From Rhodococcus sp. P-2 (GTDB lineage: Bacteria; Actinomycetota; Actinomycetes; Mycobacteriales; Mycobacteriaceae): a stretch of 64,000 nt of DNA. This document shows positions 52,234-63,715 of the stretch, piece after piece. A program made the position numbers and the translations under genes. The notes beneath the pieces were generated by a model. The model saw nothing but the letters and a program-made list of their open reading frames with translations, was not told the DNA's origin and made no database searches. The stretch covers positions 2,666,001 to 2,730,000 of the forward strand of contig NZ_CP066779.1 in NCBI RefSeq assembly GCF_016598535.1, given 5' to 3'. Within the stretch, counting starts at the first letter, position 1, and each line of letters begins with the position of its first letter.

Positions 52234-53796
52234 GTGAACGACGATCCCAACGCGCTCGCACGGGTCTGGGTCGACGTGGTTGCAGAACTCACGAGTGATG
52301 ACCCCGGAAGTAATCTTCCGGCTTTGAGCAGCAAGCAGAAGGCATTCGTCCGTCTGGTGAGGCCTCTCACACTTGCTCAGGGTTTTGCACTCCTCTCGGT
52401 TCCATCGCCATTTGCTCAAGAAACGATCGAGCGCGATCTCCGCGAGCCGATCCTGCAGGCACTCGGCCGCCACCTCGGCGGCCAGGTCGAGGGACTCGGT
52501 GTCCGCATCGCACTCGAAGACGATGCCGACGCACCCGCCGAACCGGTCGAGGAGCGCACGGGCAGCCGTCAGTTCGAGTCGGTCAACTCCTCCGGCGCAT
52601 ACCGTCGTCGACGGTTCACCGAAGGCGACGGCGAACCGTCGGACTCCGAGACTGCCGAGTCCGAAGAAGTCGACGACGACCGCGAAGCACTGGCAAGCGT
52701 TCACGAATCGTGGCCGTCGTACTTCACGAAGCCGCCTGCTACTCCTTCTGCTTCGGGGTCCGGCGCGAACAGTCTCAACGCGAAGTACACCTTCGACACT
52801 TTCGTGATCGGATCGTCCAACCGATTCGCGCATGCCGCTGCGGTCGCGATCGCGGAGGCGCCGGCGCGTGCGTACAACCCGTTGTTCATCTGGGGAGCTT
52901 CAGGACTGGGCAAGACCCACCTTCTTCACGCCGCCGGCCACTACGCGCAGCGACTGTTCCCCGGCATGCGGGTCAAGTACGTCTCGACCGAAGAATTCAC
53001 CAACGACTTCATCAACAGTCTTCGTGACGACCGCAAGGTCGCGTTCAAGCGTCGATACCGGGAAACGGACGTCCTGCTGGTCGACGACATCCAGTTCATC
53101 GAGGGCAAGGAAGGTATCCAGGAGGAGTTCTTCCATACCTTCAACACCTTGCACAACGCGAACAAGCAGATCGTCGTCTCCTCGGACCGTCCGCCCAAGC
53201 AGTTGGCAACCCTCGAGGAGCGTCTGCGGACGCGCTTCGAATGGGGCCTGATCACCGACGTTCAGCCGCCTGAGCTCGAGACGCGTATCGCGATTCTGAG
53301 CAAGAAGGCGAGGATGGATCGCCTCGAGGTCCCGCACGACGTCCTCGAGTTGATCGCCAGCCGTATCGAGCGCAACATTCGTGAACTCGAGGGCGCGTTG
53401 ATCCGCGTCACCGCTTTTGCCTCGCTCAACCGCCAGCCGTTGGATCTGACGTTGGCCGAGGTGGTCCTGCGCGATCTGATGCCCGATTCGTCGAGCCTCG
53501 AGATCAACGCGGCGACGATCATGGCGGTGACGGCCGAATACTTCAACATGTCGATCGACGACCTGTGTGGGCCGGGTAAGGCCCGGCCACTCGCTCAGGC
53601 CCGCCAGATCTCGATGTATTTGTGCCGTGAGCTCACCGATTTGTCATTGCCGAAGATCGGTCAGACGTTCGGCCGTGACCACACGACGGTCATGTACGCA
53701 GACAAGAAGATCCGTAAGGAAATGACGGAACGCCGCAAGGTGTACGACCAGGTTCAGGAGTTGACCGCAAGGATCAAGCAGCGCTCCAAGCGCTGA
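52234..53796 (+). CDS. dnaA: Chromosomal replication initiator DnaA
   Basis: Encodes 520 residues. Domain I is at the N-terminus; an acidic linker (about 110-160) follows. The AAA+ domain has Walker [15 protein letters not shown] and Walker [10 protein letters not shown]. Domain IV carries the signature [13 protein letters not shown], which reads the DnaA box. GTG 52234 follows a GGAAGGAA site. It opens the origin at the boxes found on both sides of the gene. A 15-bp hairpin follows the stop. Confidence 0.98.
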   Translation: MNDDPNALARVWVDVVAELTSDDPGSNLPALSSKQKAFVRLVRPLTLAQGFALLSVPSPFAQETIERDLREPILQALGRHLGGQVEGLGVRIALEDDADAPAEPVEERTGSRQFESVNSSGAYRRRRFTEGDGEPSDSETAESEEVDDDREALASVHESWPSYFTKPPATPSASGSGANSLNAKYTFDTFVIGSSNRFAHAAAVAIAEAPARAYNPLFIWGASGLGKTHLLHAAGHYAQRLFPGMRVKYVSTEEFTNDFINSLRDDRKVAFKRRYRETDVLLVDDIQFIEGKEGIQEEFFHTFNTLHNANKQIVVSSDRPPKQLATLEERLRTRFEWGLITDVQPPELETRIAILSKKARMDRLEVPHDVLELIASRIERNIRELEGALIRVTAFASLNRQPLDLTLAEVVLRDLMPDSSSLEINAATIMAVTAEYFNMSIDDLCGPGKARPLAQARQISMYLCRELTDLSLPKIGQTFGRDHTTVMYADKKIRKEMTERRKVYDQVQELTARIKQRSKR

Positions 53797-53813
53797 CCTG
53801 CACTTATTTCGAT

Positions 53814-53852
53814 CGATGCCGCTCGAGGCAGAGGTTCCCTCGAGCGGCATCG
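53814..53852 (+). terminator. Hairpin terminator after dnaA
   Basis: Fifteen perfect pairs between 53814-53828 and 53838-53852 around a nine-base loop, starting 17 bases after the dnaA stop codon. Each arm contains a CTCGAG palindrome. Confidence 0.7.
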
Positions 53853-54134
53853 GTGTATTCGAAGGGTTCCACGTGCGGTCCCCTCGAGGGCGGTTGTCCA
53901 CCTCGAGGGACGACACGCCGGAGTCGGACACGCCGATGAGAACAAACTCTTCGTTTCTTGTGAAAAGTATTCACATCTGTGGATAACTGTGTTGATAACT
54001 CTCAAAGTCTGTGGAGTTCTCGAGGAGGAATCCAAAAACTTTCAGAGAGTGCACAGAGGGGGCCGATTGGTCCTCGAGTCTGTCCTCGAGAAGTGCACAG
54101 GCCCTCGAGGGGACCTACCAGCGTCGACAACCGT

Positions 54135-54210
54135 TGCTCCACAGATTGCACAGGACTTATTACTACTACTGAGAATTTCCTAGGAAAAGCTCTTTGAAAA
54201 TAGTTCTGGG
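54135..54210. promoter_or_regulatory. DnaA-trio-like unwinding element
   Basis: A DnaA box variant (54135-54143) is followed after 13 bases by TTATTACTACTACTGA (54157-54172). On the lower strand this reads outward from the box as 3'-AAT-AAT-GAT-GAT-GA, the polarity and pattern described for DnaA-trios. The next 40 bases are AT-rich and include the palindrome TTTCCTAGGAAA. Confidence 0.55.
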
Positions 54211-54380
54211 GACAACTCCTGTTGAGAACCTCGCCTCAGACTGCGCTCGTCCCGGCTTCGGCTTTCCACTTGCGCCCTCGAGGGCATACGGTGGGCATCG
54301 CTTGGTCTGTGTCAGACTTCAAGTGAGCTGATGCAGATCCGCAGCAGACGAACATGCCTACCGAGAGGAATAACCCGGCG

Positions 54381-55565
54381 ATGGAGCTTGGAAGCCTGAA
54401 GTTTCGCGTTTCCCGGGAAGAGTTCGCTGATTCAGTAGCGTGGGTTGCTCGTAGCCTGCCCTCGAGGCCGCCTGTGCCGGTTCTCGGCGGAGTTCTTCTC
54501 GACGCAACCGAAGCCGGCCTCACCGTTTCCGGGTTCGACTACGAGGTATCTGCGCAGGTCCGCGTCTCGGCAGATGTCACAACTGCAGGTCAGGCACTCG
54601 TCTCGGGTCGCCTCCTTGCCGATATCACCAAGTCGCTTCCCAACAAGCCGGTCGATGTGACCCTCGAGGGCACTCGCGTGCTCATCTCGTGCGGAAGCGC
54701 CAAGTTCTCCCTGCCCACGATGCCGGTCGAGGACTACCCCCAGCTTCCGACGCTTCCGCAGCAGTCCGGGTCCATTCCCGTCGACCTGTTCTCCGAAGCC
54801 ATCAGCCAGGTAGCCGTTGCAGCCGGCAAGGACGACACCCTTCCGATGCTCACGGGTATCCGTGTCGAGATCGAACAGAATTCGATCGTCCTCGCCGCTA
54901 CCGACCGTTTCCGTCTCGCCGTGCGTGAACTCGAGTGGACTCCGGCAAATCCCGACGTCCAAGCTGCTGTTCTCATCCCGGCCAAGACTCTGTCGGAGTC
55001 CGCGAAAACGCTTGCCGGCAATGCAAATTCGCCGGTCGAGTTGGCTCTCGGTTCCGGCACGACCATCGGAAACGACGGACTTCTCGGCATCGTCAACGAC
55101 GGACGCCGCACCACGACGCGTCTCCTCGACGCCGAGTTCCCGAAGTTCCGTCAGCTGCTGCCCGCTCAGCACACCGCGATGGCAACGGTCGAGGTCACGC
55201 CTCTCATCGAGGCCATCAAGCGTGTGGCACTCGTCGCCGAGCGTGGCGCACAGGTTCGCATGCAGTTCTCCGCTGACGGCCTGCTCCTCTCCGCTGGTGG
55301 CGACGACGCCGGCCGCGCGGAAGAGACGCTCAACGCCTCGTTCCAGGGCGAAGCACTCACCATTGCGTTCAACCCCGGTTACCTGATCGACGGGTTGAAC
55401 TCGCTTCACAGCGAAAACGTTCTGTTCGGCTTCACCACTCCCAGCCGCCCGGCTGTTCTTCGCCCCGCGGCCGAGGAAGAGCCCACGGCAGACGAGTCCG
55501 GTAACTTCGCTGCGCCCTCGAGCGAGTACACGTACCTGCTGATGCCGGTTCGACTTCCGGGCTGA
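54381..55565 (+). CDS. dnaN: DNA polymerase III beta sliding clamp
   Basis: Encodes 394 residues in three clamp domains. The N-terminus [20 protein letters not shown], the central [20 protein letters not shown], and the C-terminal [12 protein letters not shown] are typical. It forms the ring that tethers the polymerase. ATG 54381 is used; the frame is open further upstream but without better starts. It follows oriC and precedes gnd, as in related genera. Confidence 0.97.
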   Translation: MELGSLKFRVSREEFADSVAWVARSLPSRPPVPVLGGVLLDATEAGLTVSGFDYEVSAQVRVSADVTTAGQALVSGRLLADITKSLPNKPVDVTLEGTRVLISCGSAKFSLPTMPVEDYPQLPTLPQQSGSIPVDLFSEAISQVAVAAGKDDTLPMLTGIRVEIEQNSIVLAATDRFRLAVRELEWTPANPDVQAAVLIPAKTLSESAKTLAGNANSPVELALGSGTTIGNDGLLGIVNDGRRTTTRLLDAEFPKFRQLLPAQHTAMATVEVTPLIEAIKRVALVAERGAQVRMQFSADGLLLSAGGDDAGRAEETLNASFQGEALTIAFNPGYLIDGLNSLHSENVLFGFTTPSRPAVLRPAAEEEPTADESGNFAAPSSEYTYLLMPVRLPG

Positions 55566-55609
55566 GTGGTACCCCGCACTTCAGTTCGCGCCTGACCAGG
55601 GAGAACAGT

Positions 55610-56518
55610 ATGAAGATCGGACTCGTAGGTCTCGGCAAGATGGGCTTCAACATGCGTGAGCGCTTGCGCGCGCATGGCCTCGAGGTGATCGGATACGACC
55701 CTCGACCTGAAGTCACCGACGTCGGGTCTCTTGCCGAACTCGCTGCTTCCCTCGAGGGACCTCGAGTCGTGTGGGTGATGGTTCCTGCCGGCGAAATCAC
55801 TCAGAGCACCATTGCCGAACTGGCGGATGCCCTCGAGGGCGGCGATCTGGTCATCGACGGTGGAAACTCTCGCTTCACCGACGACGCCGTTCATGCCGAG
55901 CTGTTGGGCGCCCGTGAGATCGGTTTCCTCGACTGCGGTGTCTCCGGTGGCATCTGGGGCCGTGAGAACGGCTACGGACTGATGGTGGGCGGATCCGAAC
56001 CCGACGTGGCGAAGGCAATGCCGATCTTCGACGCCCTTCGCCCCGACGGCGACGCGGCCGACGGTTTTGTCCATGCCGGCCCGGTCGGTGCTGGTCATTA
56101 CGCAAAGATGGTGCACAACGGCATCGAATACGGCCTGATGCAGGCGTATGCCGAAGGGTACGAGCTCCTCGAGGCGGAAAGCCTGATCGCGGACGTTCCC
56201 GGTGTGCTCCGAGCCTGGTCGAAGGGAACCGTCGTACGTTCGTGGTTGCTCGATCTGCTTGTCGACGCCCTCGAGGAGGATCCGGAGCTTGCGCAGATCA
56301 CGGGCTATACCGAGGATTCCGGCGAGGGCCGCTGGACCGTCGAGGAAGCCATCAAGCACGCTGTCCCCGCTCCCGTCATCTCCGCTGCTCTGTTCGCGAG
56401 ATTTGCTTCACGACAGGATGATTCACCGGCCATGAAGGCTGTGTCCGCCTTGCGCAATCAGTTCGGCGGTCACGCGGTCAAGAGCGCTTCGCCCAAGAAT
56501 TCGGCTTCTGGAAGCTAA
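55610..56518 (+). CDS. gnd: 6-phosphogluconate dehydrogenase (decarboxylating), short GndA/YqeC type
   Basis: Encodes 302 residues, the short form, against about 470 for the classic enzyme. The cofactor motif is GLVGLGKMGFNM. Catalytic residues are in CGVSGGIWGRENGYGLMVGG and VGAGHYAKMVHNGIEYGLMQ, with Lys as base. It converts 6-phosphogluconate to ribulose 5-phosphate. Asp32 after the second strand (GYDPRPE) suggests NAD rather than NADP use. Its place between dnaN and recF is common in mycobacteria and rhodococci. Confidence 0.92.
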   Translation: MKIGLVGLGKMGFNMRERLRAHGLEVIGYDPRPEVTDVGSLAELAASLEGPRVVWVMVPAGEITQSTIAELADALEGGDLVIDGGNSRFTDDAVHAELLGAREIGFLDCGVSGGIWGRENGYGLMVGGSEPDVAKAMPIFDALRPDGDAADGFVHAGPVGAGHYAKMVHNGIEYGLMQAYAEGYELLEAESLIADVPGVLRAWSKGTVVRSWLLDLLVDALEEDPELAQITGYTEDSGEGRWTVEEAIKHAVPAPVISAALFARFASRQDDSPAMKAVSALRNQFGGHAVKSASPKNSASGS

Positions 56519-57748
56519 GTGTTCGTTCGTAGATTTTCGCTGCGGGACTTCCGATCCTGGGATTCGCTGACGCTCGACCTCACACCGGGAACAACTGTCT
56601 TCCTCGGTTCGAACGGGCACGGTAAAACCAACGTCCTCGAGTCACTCGGGTATCTGTCGACACTGTCGTCTCATCGAGTGTCCACGGACGCACCGATGAT
56701 CCGCAGCGGTTCCGCGAGTGCTTTTGCCGGTGCAACGGTGGTCAACAACGGGCGCGAACTGACCATCGATGTCGAACTGATCGAGGGAAAGTCCAACCGC
56801 GCCAGGATAAATCAGTCTCCGACGCGTCGCCCACGCGAAGTGCTGGGGATTTTGCAGTCGGTGATGTTCGCGCCGGAAGATCTGTCGTTGGTACGTGGTG
56901 ATCCTGGTGATCGTCGACGCTATCTCGACGAGTTGTTGACGTCGCGGATTCCCCGAATGGCTGCTGTCCGTGCGGATTACGACAAAGTTTTACGCCAGCG
57001 TTCGGCGCTGCTCAAAACTGCCGGTGCGGCTTTGCGCCGCGGTTCTCGTGGTGGTGAGTCGGACAACGTCCTCTCCACCCTCGAGGTGTGGGACGGGCAT
57101 CTGGCCGCTCACGGCGCACAATTGTTGGCTGGGCGCCTCGAGTTGGTCCACGATCTGGCGCCGCACCTGGCGGAGTCGTATCGTTCCATCGCGCCCGAAT
57201 CCCGGCCGGCCTCGATCCGATACAAGAGCAGCCTGGGTGCGTCGTTGGATCCCGAATTCACCGACCCTGCAAGGATTTCCGGTATCGACGACGTTGCGTA
57301 CCTCGAGGAGCGATTCCATCTCGAGTTGGCGCAGATGCGTTCGAAGGAAATCGATCGCGGAGTGTGTCTGGTCGGTCCGCATCGGGACGACCTGGAGCTG
57401 ATTCTCGGCGACAGTCCGGCGAAAGGCTTTGCCAGTCATGGTGAATCGTGGTCTTTCGCGCTTTCGCTGAGACTGGCAGGTTTCGCCCTGCTACGCGCCG
57501 ACGGCAGCGACCCGGTATTGATGCTCGACGACGTGTTCGCGGAATTGGACCGTCGTCGGCGTCGTGCGCTCGCCACCGTTGCCGCCACCGCAGAACAGGT
57601 GCTGATCACGGCCGCTGTTCCCGAGGACGTGCCGGACGAACTCGAGGCGACCAAGTTCGGCGTCGAAGCTTCCGATACCGGAGACGGTCGGATATCCCGG
57701 ATAGTGCCCGTAGGCTCGACGGATCAGGAGGTCGAGATCGATGACTGA
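56519..57748 (+). CDS. recF: DNA replication and repair protein RecF
   Basis: Encodes 409 residues. Walker A is [14 protein letters not shown], the ABC signature region reads [15 protein letters not shown], and Walker B is [11 protein letters not shown]. RecF helps load RecA at gaps with RecO and RecR. GTG 56519 follows the gnd stop codon directly, and its 3' end overlaps dciA by eight bases. Confidence 0.96.
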   Translation: MFVRRFSLRDFRSWDSLTLDLTPGTTVFLGSNGHGKTNVLESLGYLSTLSSHRVSTDAPMIRSGSASAFAGATVVNNGRELTIDVELIEGKSNRARINQSPTRRPREVLGILQSVMFAPEDLSLVRGDPGDRRRYLDELLTSRIPRMAAVRADYDKVLRQRSALLKTAGAALRRGSRGGESDNVLSTLEVWDGHLAAHGAQLLAGRLELVHDLAPHLAESYRSIAPESRPASIRYKSSLGASLDPEFTDPARISGIDDVAYLEERFHLELAQMRSKEIDRGVCLVGPHRDDLELILGDSPAKGFASHGESWSFALSLRLAGFALLRADGSDPVLMLDDVFAELDRRRRRALATVAATAEQVLITAAVPEDVPDELEATKFGVEASDTGDGRISRIVPVGSTDQEVEIDD

Positions 57749-58286
57749 AGACAGCAGCGCGGCTCCGGAGCCCGAGCTCAAGGGGATCGATCTGGCGCGC
57801 CGTGCCCTCGAGGAGGCGCGCGCGACAGCCAAGGCCAACGGCAAGGCCGTCGGGCAGGGGCGTTCTTCGCCCAAATACGGAAGCGGCCGCCCGCGTCGGC
57901 GCAGCGGTTGGTCCGGCCCCGGCCCGGATGCGCGGGACCCTCAGCCGTTCGGTGCTCTCACCAGCGCTATCTCCAAGTCGCGTGGGTGGTCCCCCAAGGT
58001 GTCCGAGGGCACGGTCCTCGGTCGGTGGCCGCAGGTCGTCGGTGAAGACATCTCCGCGCACGCCGAGCCGATTTCTCTGAAAGAAGGTGTTCTCAGTATC
58101 TCCGCCGAGTCGACGGCATGGGCTACTCAGTTGCGCATGATGCAGTCCCAGATCCTGGCCAAGATCGCTGCTGCCGTCGGTGACGGTGTCGTGAAGACGC
58201 TGCGCATCACCGGTCCGAGCGCGCCTAGCTGGCGCAAGGGTGAAAGGCATGTGAAAGGCCGCGGACCTCGCGATACGTACGGCTGA
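57741..58286 (+). CDS. dciA: DciA-type replicative helicase loader/operator (DUF721)
   Basis: Encodes 181 residues. The first 75 are charged and Gly/Arg-rich. The DUF721 core starts at about residue 76 with [20 protein letters not shown], then [15 protein letters not shown] and [16 protein letters not shown]. In mycobacteria the counterpart Rv0004 interacts with DnaB and is needed for replication. It overlaps recF, while in M. tuberculosis gyrB comes next; here three extra genes intervene. Confidence 0.9.
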   Translation: MTEDSSAAPEPELKGIDLARRALEEARATAKANGKAVGQGRSSPKYGSGRPRRRSGWSGPGPDARDPQPFGALTSAISKSRGWSPKVSEGTVLGRWPQVVGEDISAHAEPISLKEGVLSISAESTAWATQLRMMQSQILAKIAAAVGDGVVKTLRITGPSAPSWRKGERHVKGRGPRDTYG

Positions 58287-58338
58287 GGAAAACTCAACCA
58301 GGCCCTGGTTCTACCTATTACTTCGTGTTACAGTTAAA

Positions 58339-58352
58339 ACTCGCTAGTGAGT
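58339..58352. promoter_or_regulatory. Operator-like inverted repeat before the inserted redox operon
   Basis: ACTCGCTAGTGAGT is an imperfect palindrome (12 of 14 positions symmetric), a shape common to TetR-family operators. It sits inside a wider imperfect repeat, GTGTTACAGTT and AACTGTGTCAC, about 60 bases before the first gene. No regulator gene is adjacent. Confidence 0.45.
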
Positions 58353-58410
58353 GAACTGTGTCACAAGGCTGTCGTTCCCTACCGATCGGCAGGCATGAAG
58401 GAGTAGCTAG

Positions 58411-59322
58411 ATGTCGCAGAAGATATCGACACCCGCTTCGTCGTTCGCCGAGCCGGATCACATCCTGTTGCAGGCTCGCAATGTCGAGTTCGACTGGTCC
58501 GATCTACCCATGCACTGGATTCCGGGCGATCCGTTCAGCACACACGTTCTCAACGTGCTCCATCTTCTTCTCCCTGCCGGTGAGGAATGGTTTGTCGAGA
58601 CCTTCAAGGAAGCTCTTCCTCTCATCGAGGACGAGAAACTCCGTGAAGACGTCGTCGGATTCATCGGTCAAGAGGCGATGCACTCCAACGCGCACTCGGG
58701 CGTCCTGGTCCATCTCAAGGAAAACGGGCTCGATCCGACGCCGTACACGCAGCAGATGGAGTGGACCTTCTCGAAACTGCTCGGACCGCGTCCGATGACA
58801 GGACTGCGTGCCGAGAATCACCTGGTGGAGCGCTTGGCGATCATCGCGGCCATCGAACACATCACGGCTTTCCTCGGTGACTGGGTGCTCAACGCCAAGG
58901 GGCTCGACAAAGCCGGTATGCACCCGACCATGCTCGATCTGCTCCGCTGGCACGGCGCCGAAGAGGTCGAACACCGCTCCGTCGCGTACGACGTGATGCG
59001 CTACTTCGACAAGCGCGAGACACGCCGCATCCGAACGCAGATCGTCGTCACGCCGGTACTGGTGTGGCTGTGGATTCGTGGCACCAGGTTCCTCATGCGC
59101 AACGATCCCGAACTGGCCGCTCAGGCTCCCAGCCGTCGACGCCCTCACCTGTCCGATTTCATCGCGGCGGGTAAACGAGGCACGGTTCCCACGTCGTTCG
59201 AGCTGGCCAAACGGATGTCGACGTACTTCAGCAAGTCGTACCACCCCAGCAAAGAGGGCTCGACCGCCCAGGCGGTGCAATACCTGGCGTCGTCACCCGC
59301 AGCGCAGGCGGCCGCACGGTGA
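58411..59322 (+). CDS. Putative diiron metal-dependent hydrolase (PF10118-like)
   Basis: Encodes 303 residues. Ferritin-like metal motifs are visible: FIGQEAMHSNAH, AIIAAIEHITAF and GAEEVEHRSVAY give Glu-xx-His pairs that could hold two irons. The family is annotated as predicted metal-dependent hydrolases, but the helices and ligands look like a diiron oxygenase or desaturase relative. It is followed by a 2Fe-2S reductase gene overlapping by four bases, which fits an electron-fed oxygenase. No signal peptide; one helix near residue 215 (VVTPVLVWLWIRG) is hydrophobic. Confidence 0.82.
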   Translation: MSQKISTPASSFAEPDHILLQARNVEFDWSDLPMHWIPGDPFSTHVLNVLHLLLPAGEEWFVETFKEALPLIEDEKLREDVVGFIGQEAMHSNAHSGVLVHLKENGLDPTPYTQQMEWTFSKLLGPRPMTGLRAENHLVERLAIIAAIEHITAFLGDWVLNAKGLDKAGMHPTMLDLLRWHGAEEVEHRSVAYDVMRYFDKRETRRIRTQIVVTPVLVWLWIRGTRFLMRNDPELAAQAPSRRRPHLSDFIAAGKRGTVPTSFELAKRMSTYFSKSYHPSKEGSTAQAVQYLASSPAAQAAAR

Positions 59323-60443
59323 TTTCACTCTCGAGGGTCAAGGACGTCATCTCCGGTCACGACGGGTTGCCGCGTTTTCCGGCGCCACCCGATCTGTCCG
59401 GCAAGAGCCGTCCCGACCGCGCCATGCGCATCACGGAATTGTTGGCGGACAAGTACCTTCGGGTGTTGACGGCCTACGACTACAACCCCGAGATCGCGGG
59501 CCACAACCCCGACACGGCCATGACCATGGTGGTCACCACGCGTGAGGTGGTGGCCACCGACGAGAACGTCGTTCGCCTCCGTTTCGAATCTGCCGACGGT
59601 TCAGCGATCCCGCAGTGGCATCCGGGTTCGCACTTGGACTTCCATCTACCTTCGGGTCTGCGGCGGCAGTACTCGCTGTGCGGCGACCCTGCCGATCGCA
59701 CGGGATACAGCGTCGCGGTGCGCCGAATCCCCGACGGCGGTGGCGGTTCCATCGAGATGCACGCCCTGCAGCCCGGCGAGCACGTCACTGTTCGCGGCCC
59801 TCGTAACGGATTCCCGTTCGTCGGAGAAGGTAGCGCTCTGTTCGTTGCCGGTGGCATCGGCATCACGCCGATCATCGCAATGGTCCGTGCAGCAAGAGAA
59901 TTGGGAATGGACTGGTACTTCGTGTACTCGGGCCGCTCCCGTGAATCCATGCCGTTCCTCGACGAGATCGCAACCTGGGATCCCGAGCGTGTCTTCGTGC
60001 GTCCGGACGACGAGTTCGGATTGCCCACCACCGCAGACCTTCTCGGGCGAGCACCGGTCGGCGGTGCCGTGTACTGCTGTGGCCCGACGCCCATGCTCGA
60101 CGCCGTCCGCCGGGGTTTCCGCGATACACCATCCACTGCTTTGCATTTCGAGCGGTTCGGGGCTCCGCCGGTGATCGACGGCAAAGAATTCGAAGTGCAG
60201 CTGGTCAATTCGGGACAGGTGCTCACCGTGCCCGCCGACGAGTCCGCGCTCGACGTCATCAAGAAGACGTTGCCCGGTGTCGGGTACTCGTGTCAGCAGG
60301 GTTTCTGCGGAACCTGTCGCGTGAAGGTGCTCGCGGGTAAACCCGATCACCGCGAAAGGCGTCTGACCGACACCGAACAGGAAACGGAAATGCTCATCTG
60401 CGTATCCCGTTCCGACGGTGGACGTCTCGTTCTCGATCTCTAG
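59319..60443 (+). CDS. Flavin and 2Fe-2S oxidoreductase (ferredoxin-NADP reductase/PDR type)
   Basis: Encodes 374 residues. The flavin domain has RQYSLCGDP, the NAD(P)H domain GGIGITPIIAM and YCCGPTPMLDAV, and the C-terminal plant-type ferredoxin domain holds CQQGFCGTC plus a fourth Cys in MLICVS (pattern C-x4-C-x2-C-xn-C). The order matches phthalate dioxygenase reductase. It would carry electrons from NAD(P)H to an oxygenase, most likely the diiron protein encoded just before. The ATGA-type overlap couples the two genes. Confidence 0.88.
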   Translation: MISLSRVKDVISGHDGLPRFPAPPDLSGKSRPDRAMRITELLADKYLRVLTAYDYNPEIAGHNPDTAMTMVVTTREVVATDENVVRLRFESADGSAIPQWHPGSHLDFHLPSGLRRQYSLCGDPADRTGYSVAVRRIPDGGGGSIEMHALQPGEHVTVRGPRNGFPFVGEGSALFVAGGIGITPIIAMVRAARELGMDWYFVYSGRSRESMPFLDEIATWDPERVFVRPDDEFGLPTTADLLGRAPVGGAVYCCGPTPMLDAVRRGFRDTPSTALHFERFGAPPVIDGKEFEVQLVNSGQVLTVPADESALDVIKKTLPGVGYSCQQGFCGTCRVKVLAGKPDHRERRLTDTEQETEMLICVSRSDGGRLVLDL

Positions 60444-60470
60444 ATATTCCCGACTCCGAAGGGTTCGACA

Positions 60471-61394
60471 ATGTCGAAGCACTCTCCTGTCCATGCCGTG
60501 ACCGCGCGTCGTGTGACCAACGGTTCCGTCAGCCTGGCTGTGTTCGAGCAGGGCAAAGCGGACGGCGAGACCATCGTCCTGGTGCATGGTTGGCCCGACA
60601 CCCATGAATTGTGGAACCGCATCGTGCCGTTGCTGGCGGACGATTTCCGCGTCGTCAGCTACGACAGCCGCGGGGCCGGCGAGAGCACGATCCCCTCGAG
60701 GGTGCAGGACTACCAACTGAGCGCACTGGCCGGCGATCTGTTTGCCGTCATCGACGCGGTCAGCCCCGGCAAGCCGGTGCACGTCCTGGCGCATGACTGG
60801 GGGTCAGTCGAAACCTGGGAAGCGGTCTGCGAGCCGGGTGCCGAGGAGAAGATCGCGTCGTTCTCGTCCATCTCGGGCCCGAATCTCGATCATCTCGGCA
60901 AGTGGATCCGGGCGAGCGCGTCCAAGCGTCGTTTCCTCGGTCCGGCGGCGCAGGGAATCGCGTCGGCCTACACCGTTCTGTTCCAGATTCCGGGCCTCTG
61001 CACGCTTCCGTTGCGTCTGTGGTTCTCCAAGCACTGGCCGGCATTTCTGGGCTTCTTCGACGGTCTGGACCCCCGTGTGGTCAACACCGCGCCCACCATC
61101 GCGGACGACATGGTGAACGGACTCAAGCTCTATCGCGCGAATATCCGGCCGTCTCTCGGCAAGCCGCGGGATCGGTACACGGACGTGCCTGTTCAGCTCA
61201 TTTTGAACAAGTACGACAAAGCCGTTCGTCCGGTGGGATACGAAGACACCGAAAAATGGGTCTCCGACCTGCAGCGACGTGAAATTGCCGCGGGACACTG
61301 GTCGCCGTTTTCACATCCGGGCGAGGTTGCCGAACATGCGCGGGCATTTATCGCGAGCCTGAGAGAGCGTCGCTCGGAGAAGCAAAGTTCCTAG
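60471..61394 (+). CDS. Alpha/beta hydrolase, epoxide-hydrolase-like
   Basis: Encodes 307 residues. Motifs are HGWPDTHELW (oxyanion hole), the nucleophile elbow AHDWGSVETW with Asp rather than Ser, and a late AAGHWSPFSHP with the catalytic His. A similar hydrolase is found fused to an SDR in mycobacteria; here it stands alone. It is 27 bases after the reductase gene and likely forms one operon with the diiron protein and reductase. It may act on an oxygenated product of those two. Confidence 0.82.
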   Translation: MSKHSPVHAVTARRVTNGSVSLAVFEQGKADGETIVLVHGWPDTHELWNRIVPLLADDFRVVSYDSRGAGESTIPSRVQDYQLSALAGDLFAVIDAVSPGKPVHVLAHDWGSVETWEAVCEPGAEEKIASFSSISGPNLDHLGKWIRASASKRRFLGPAAQGIASAYTVLFQIPGLCTLPLRLWFSKHWPAFLGFFDGLDPRVVNTAPTIADDMVNGLKLYRANIRPSLGKPRDRYTDVPVQLILNKYDKAVRPVGYEDTEKWVSDLQRREIAAGHWSPFSHPGEVAEHARAFIASLRERRSEKQSS

Positions 61395-61495
61395 CGTTTC
61401 ACCTTCAGGGGATCGTAAAAATTCGTCTGCGGCGCAGCCAGGGGTGTCATTGGCCGCTTCTAGTCGGTGCTTACCAGTAAGATGGTCAACGGTAA

Positions 61496-63628
<2,133 letters not shown>

Positions 63629-63635
63629 GGCCTGC

Positions 63636-63688
63636 AGCCCTGTGCGCGGTTGAGGAGTCCCTGGACTCCCTTTCCGCGCACAGGGGCT
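63636..63688 (+). terminator. Compound hairpin between gyrB and gyrA
   Basis: Outer stem CCTGTGCGCGG (63639-63649) pairs perfectly with CCGCGCACAGG (63674-63684). Inside it GGAGTC (63654-63659) pairs with GACTCC (63664-63669) around four bases. A CTCTTTTAAG stretch follows. It may be an attenuator or terminator ahead of gyrA. Confidence 0.65.
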
Positions 63689-63715
63689 TGCCCCCTCTTT
63701 TAAGAAAGTGAGCTC

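Larger units (their letters stand above)
53797..54380. other. oriC: Probable oriC (dnaA-dnaN intergenic region)
   Basis: DnaA boxes: TGTGGATAA (53978-53986, perfect, inverted), TGTTGATAA (53990-53998), TTGTCCACC (53894-53902), TGTGGAGTT (54010-54018), TGCTCCACA (54135-54143). An AT-rich element with trinucleotide repeats follows at 54157-54210. Nine CTCGAG hexamers lie at 53822, 53839, 53883, 53902, 54019, 54073, 54085, 54104 and 54277. The dnaA-dnaN gap is the proven origin in mycobacteria, so the assignment here rests on position plus these signals. Confidence 0.85.
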
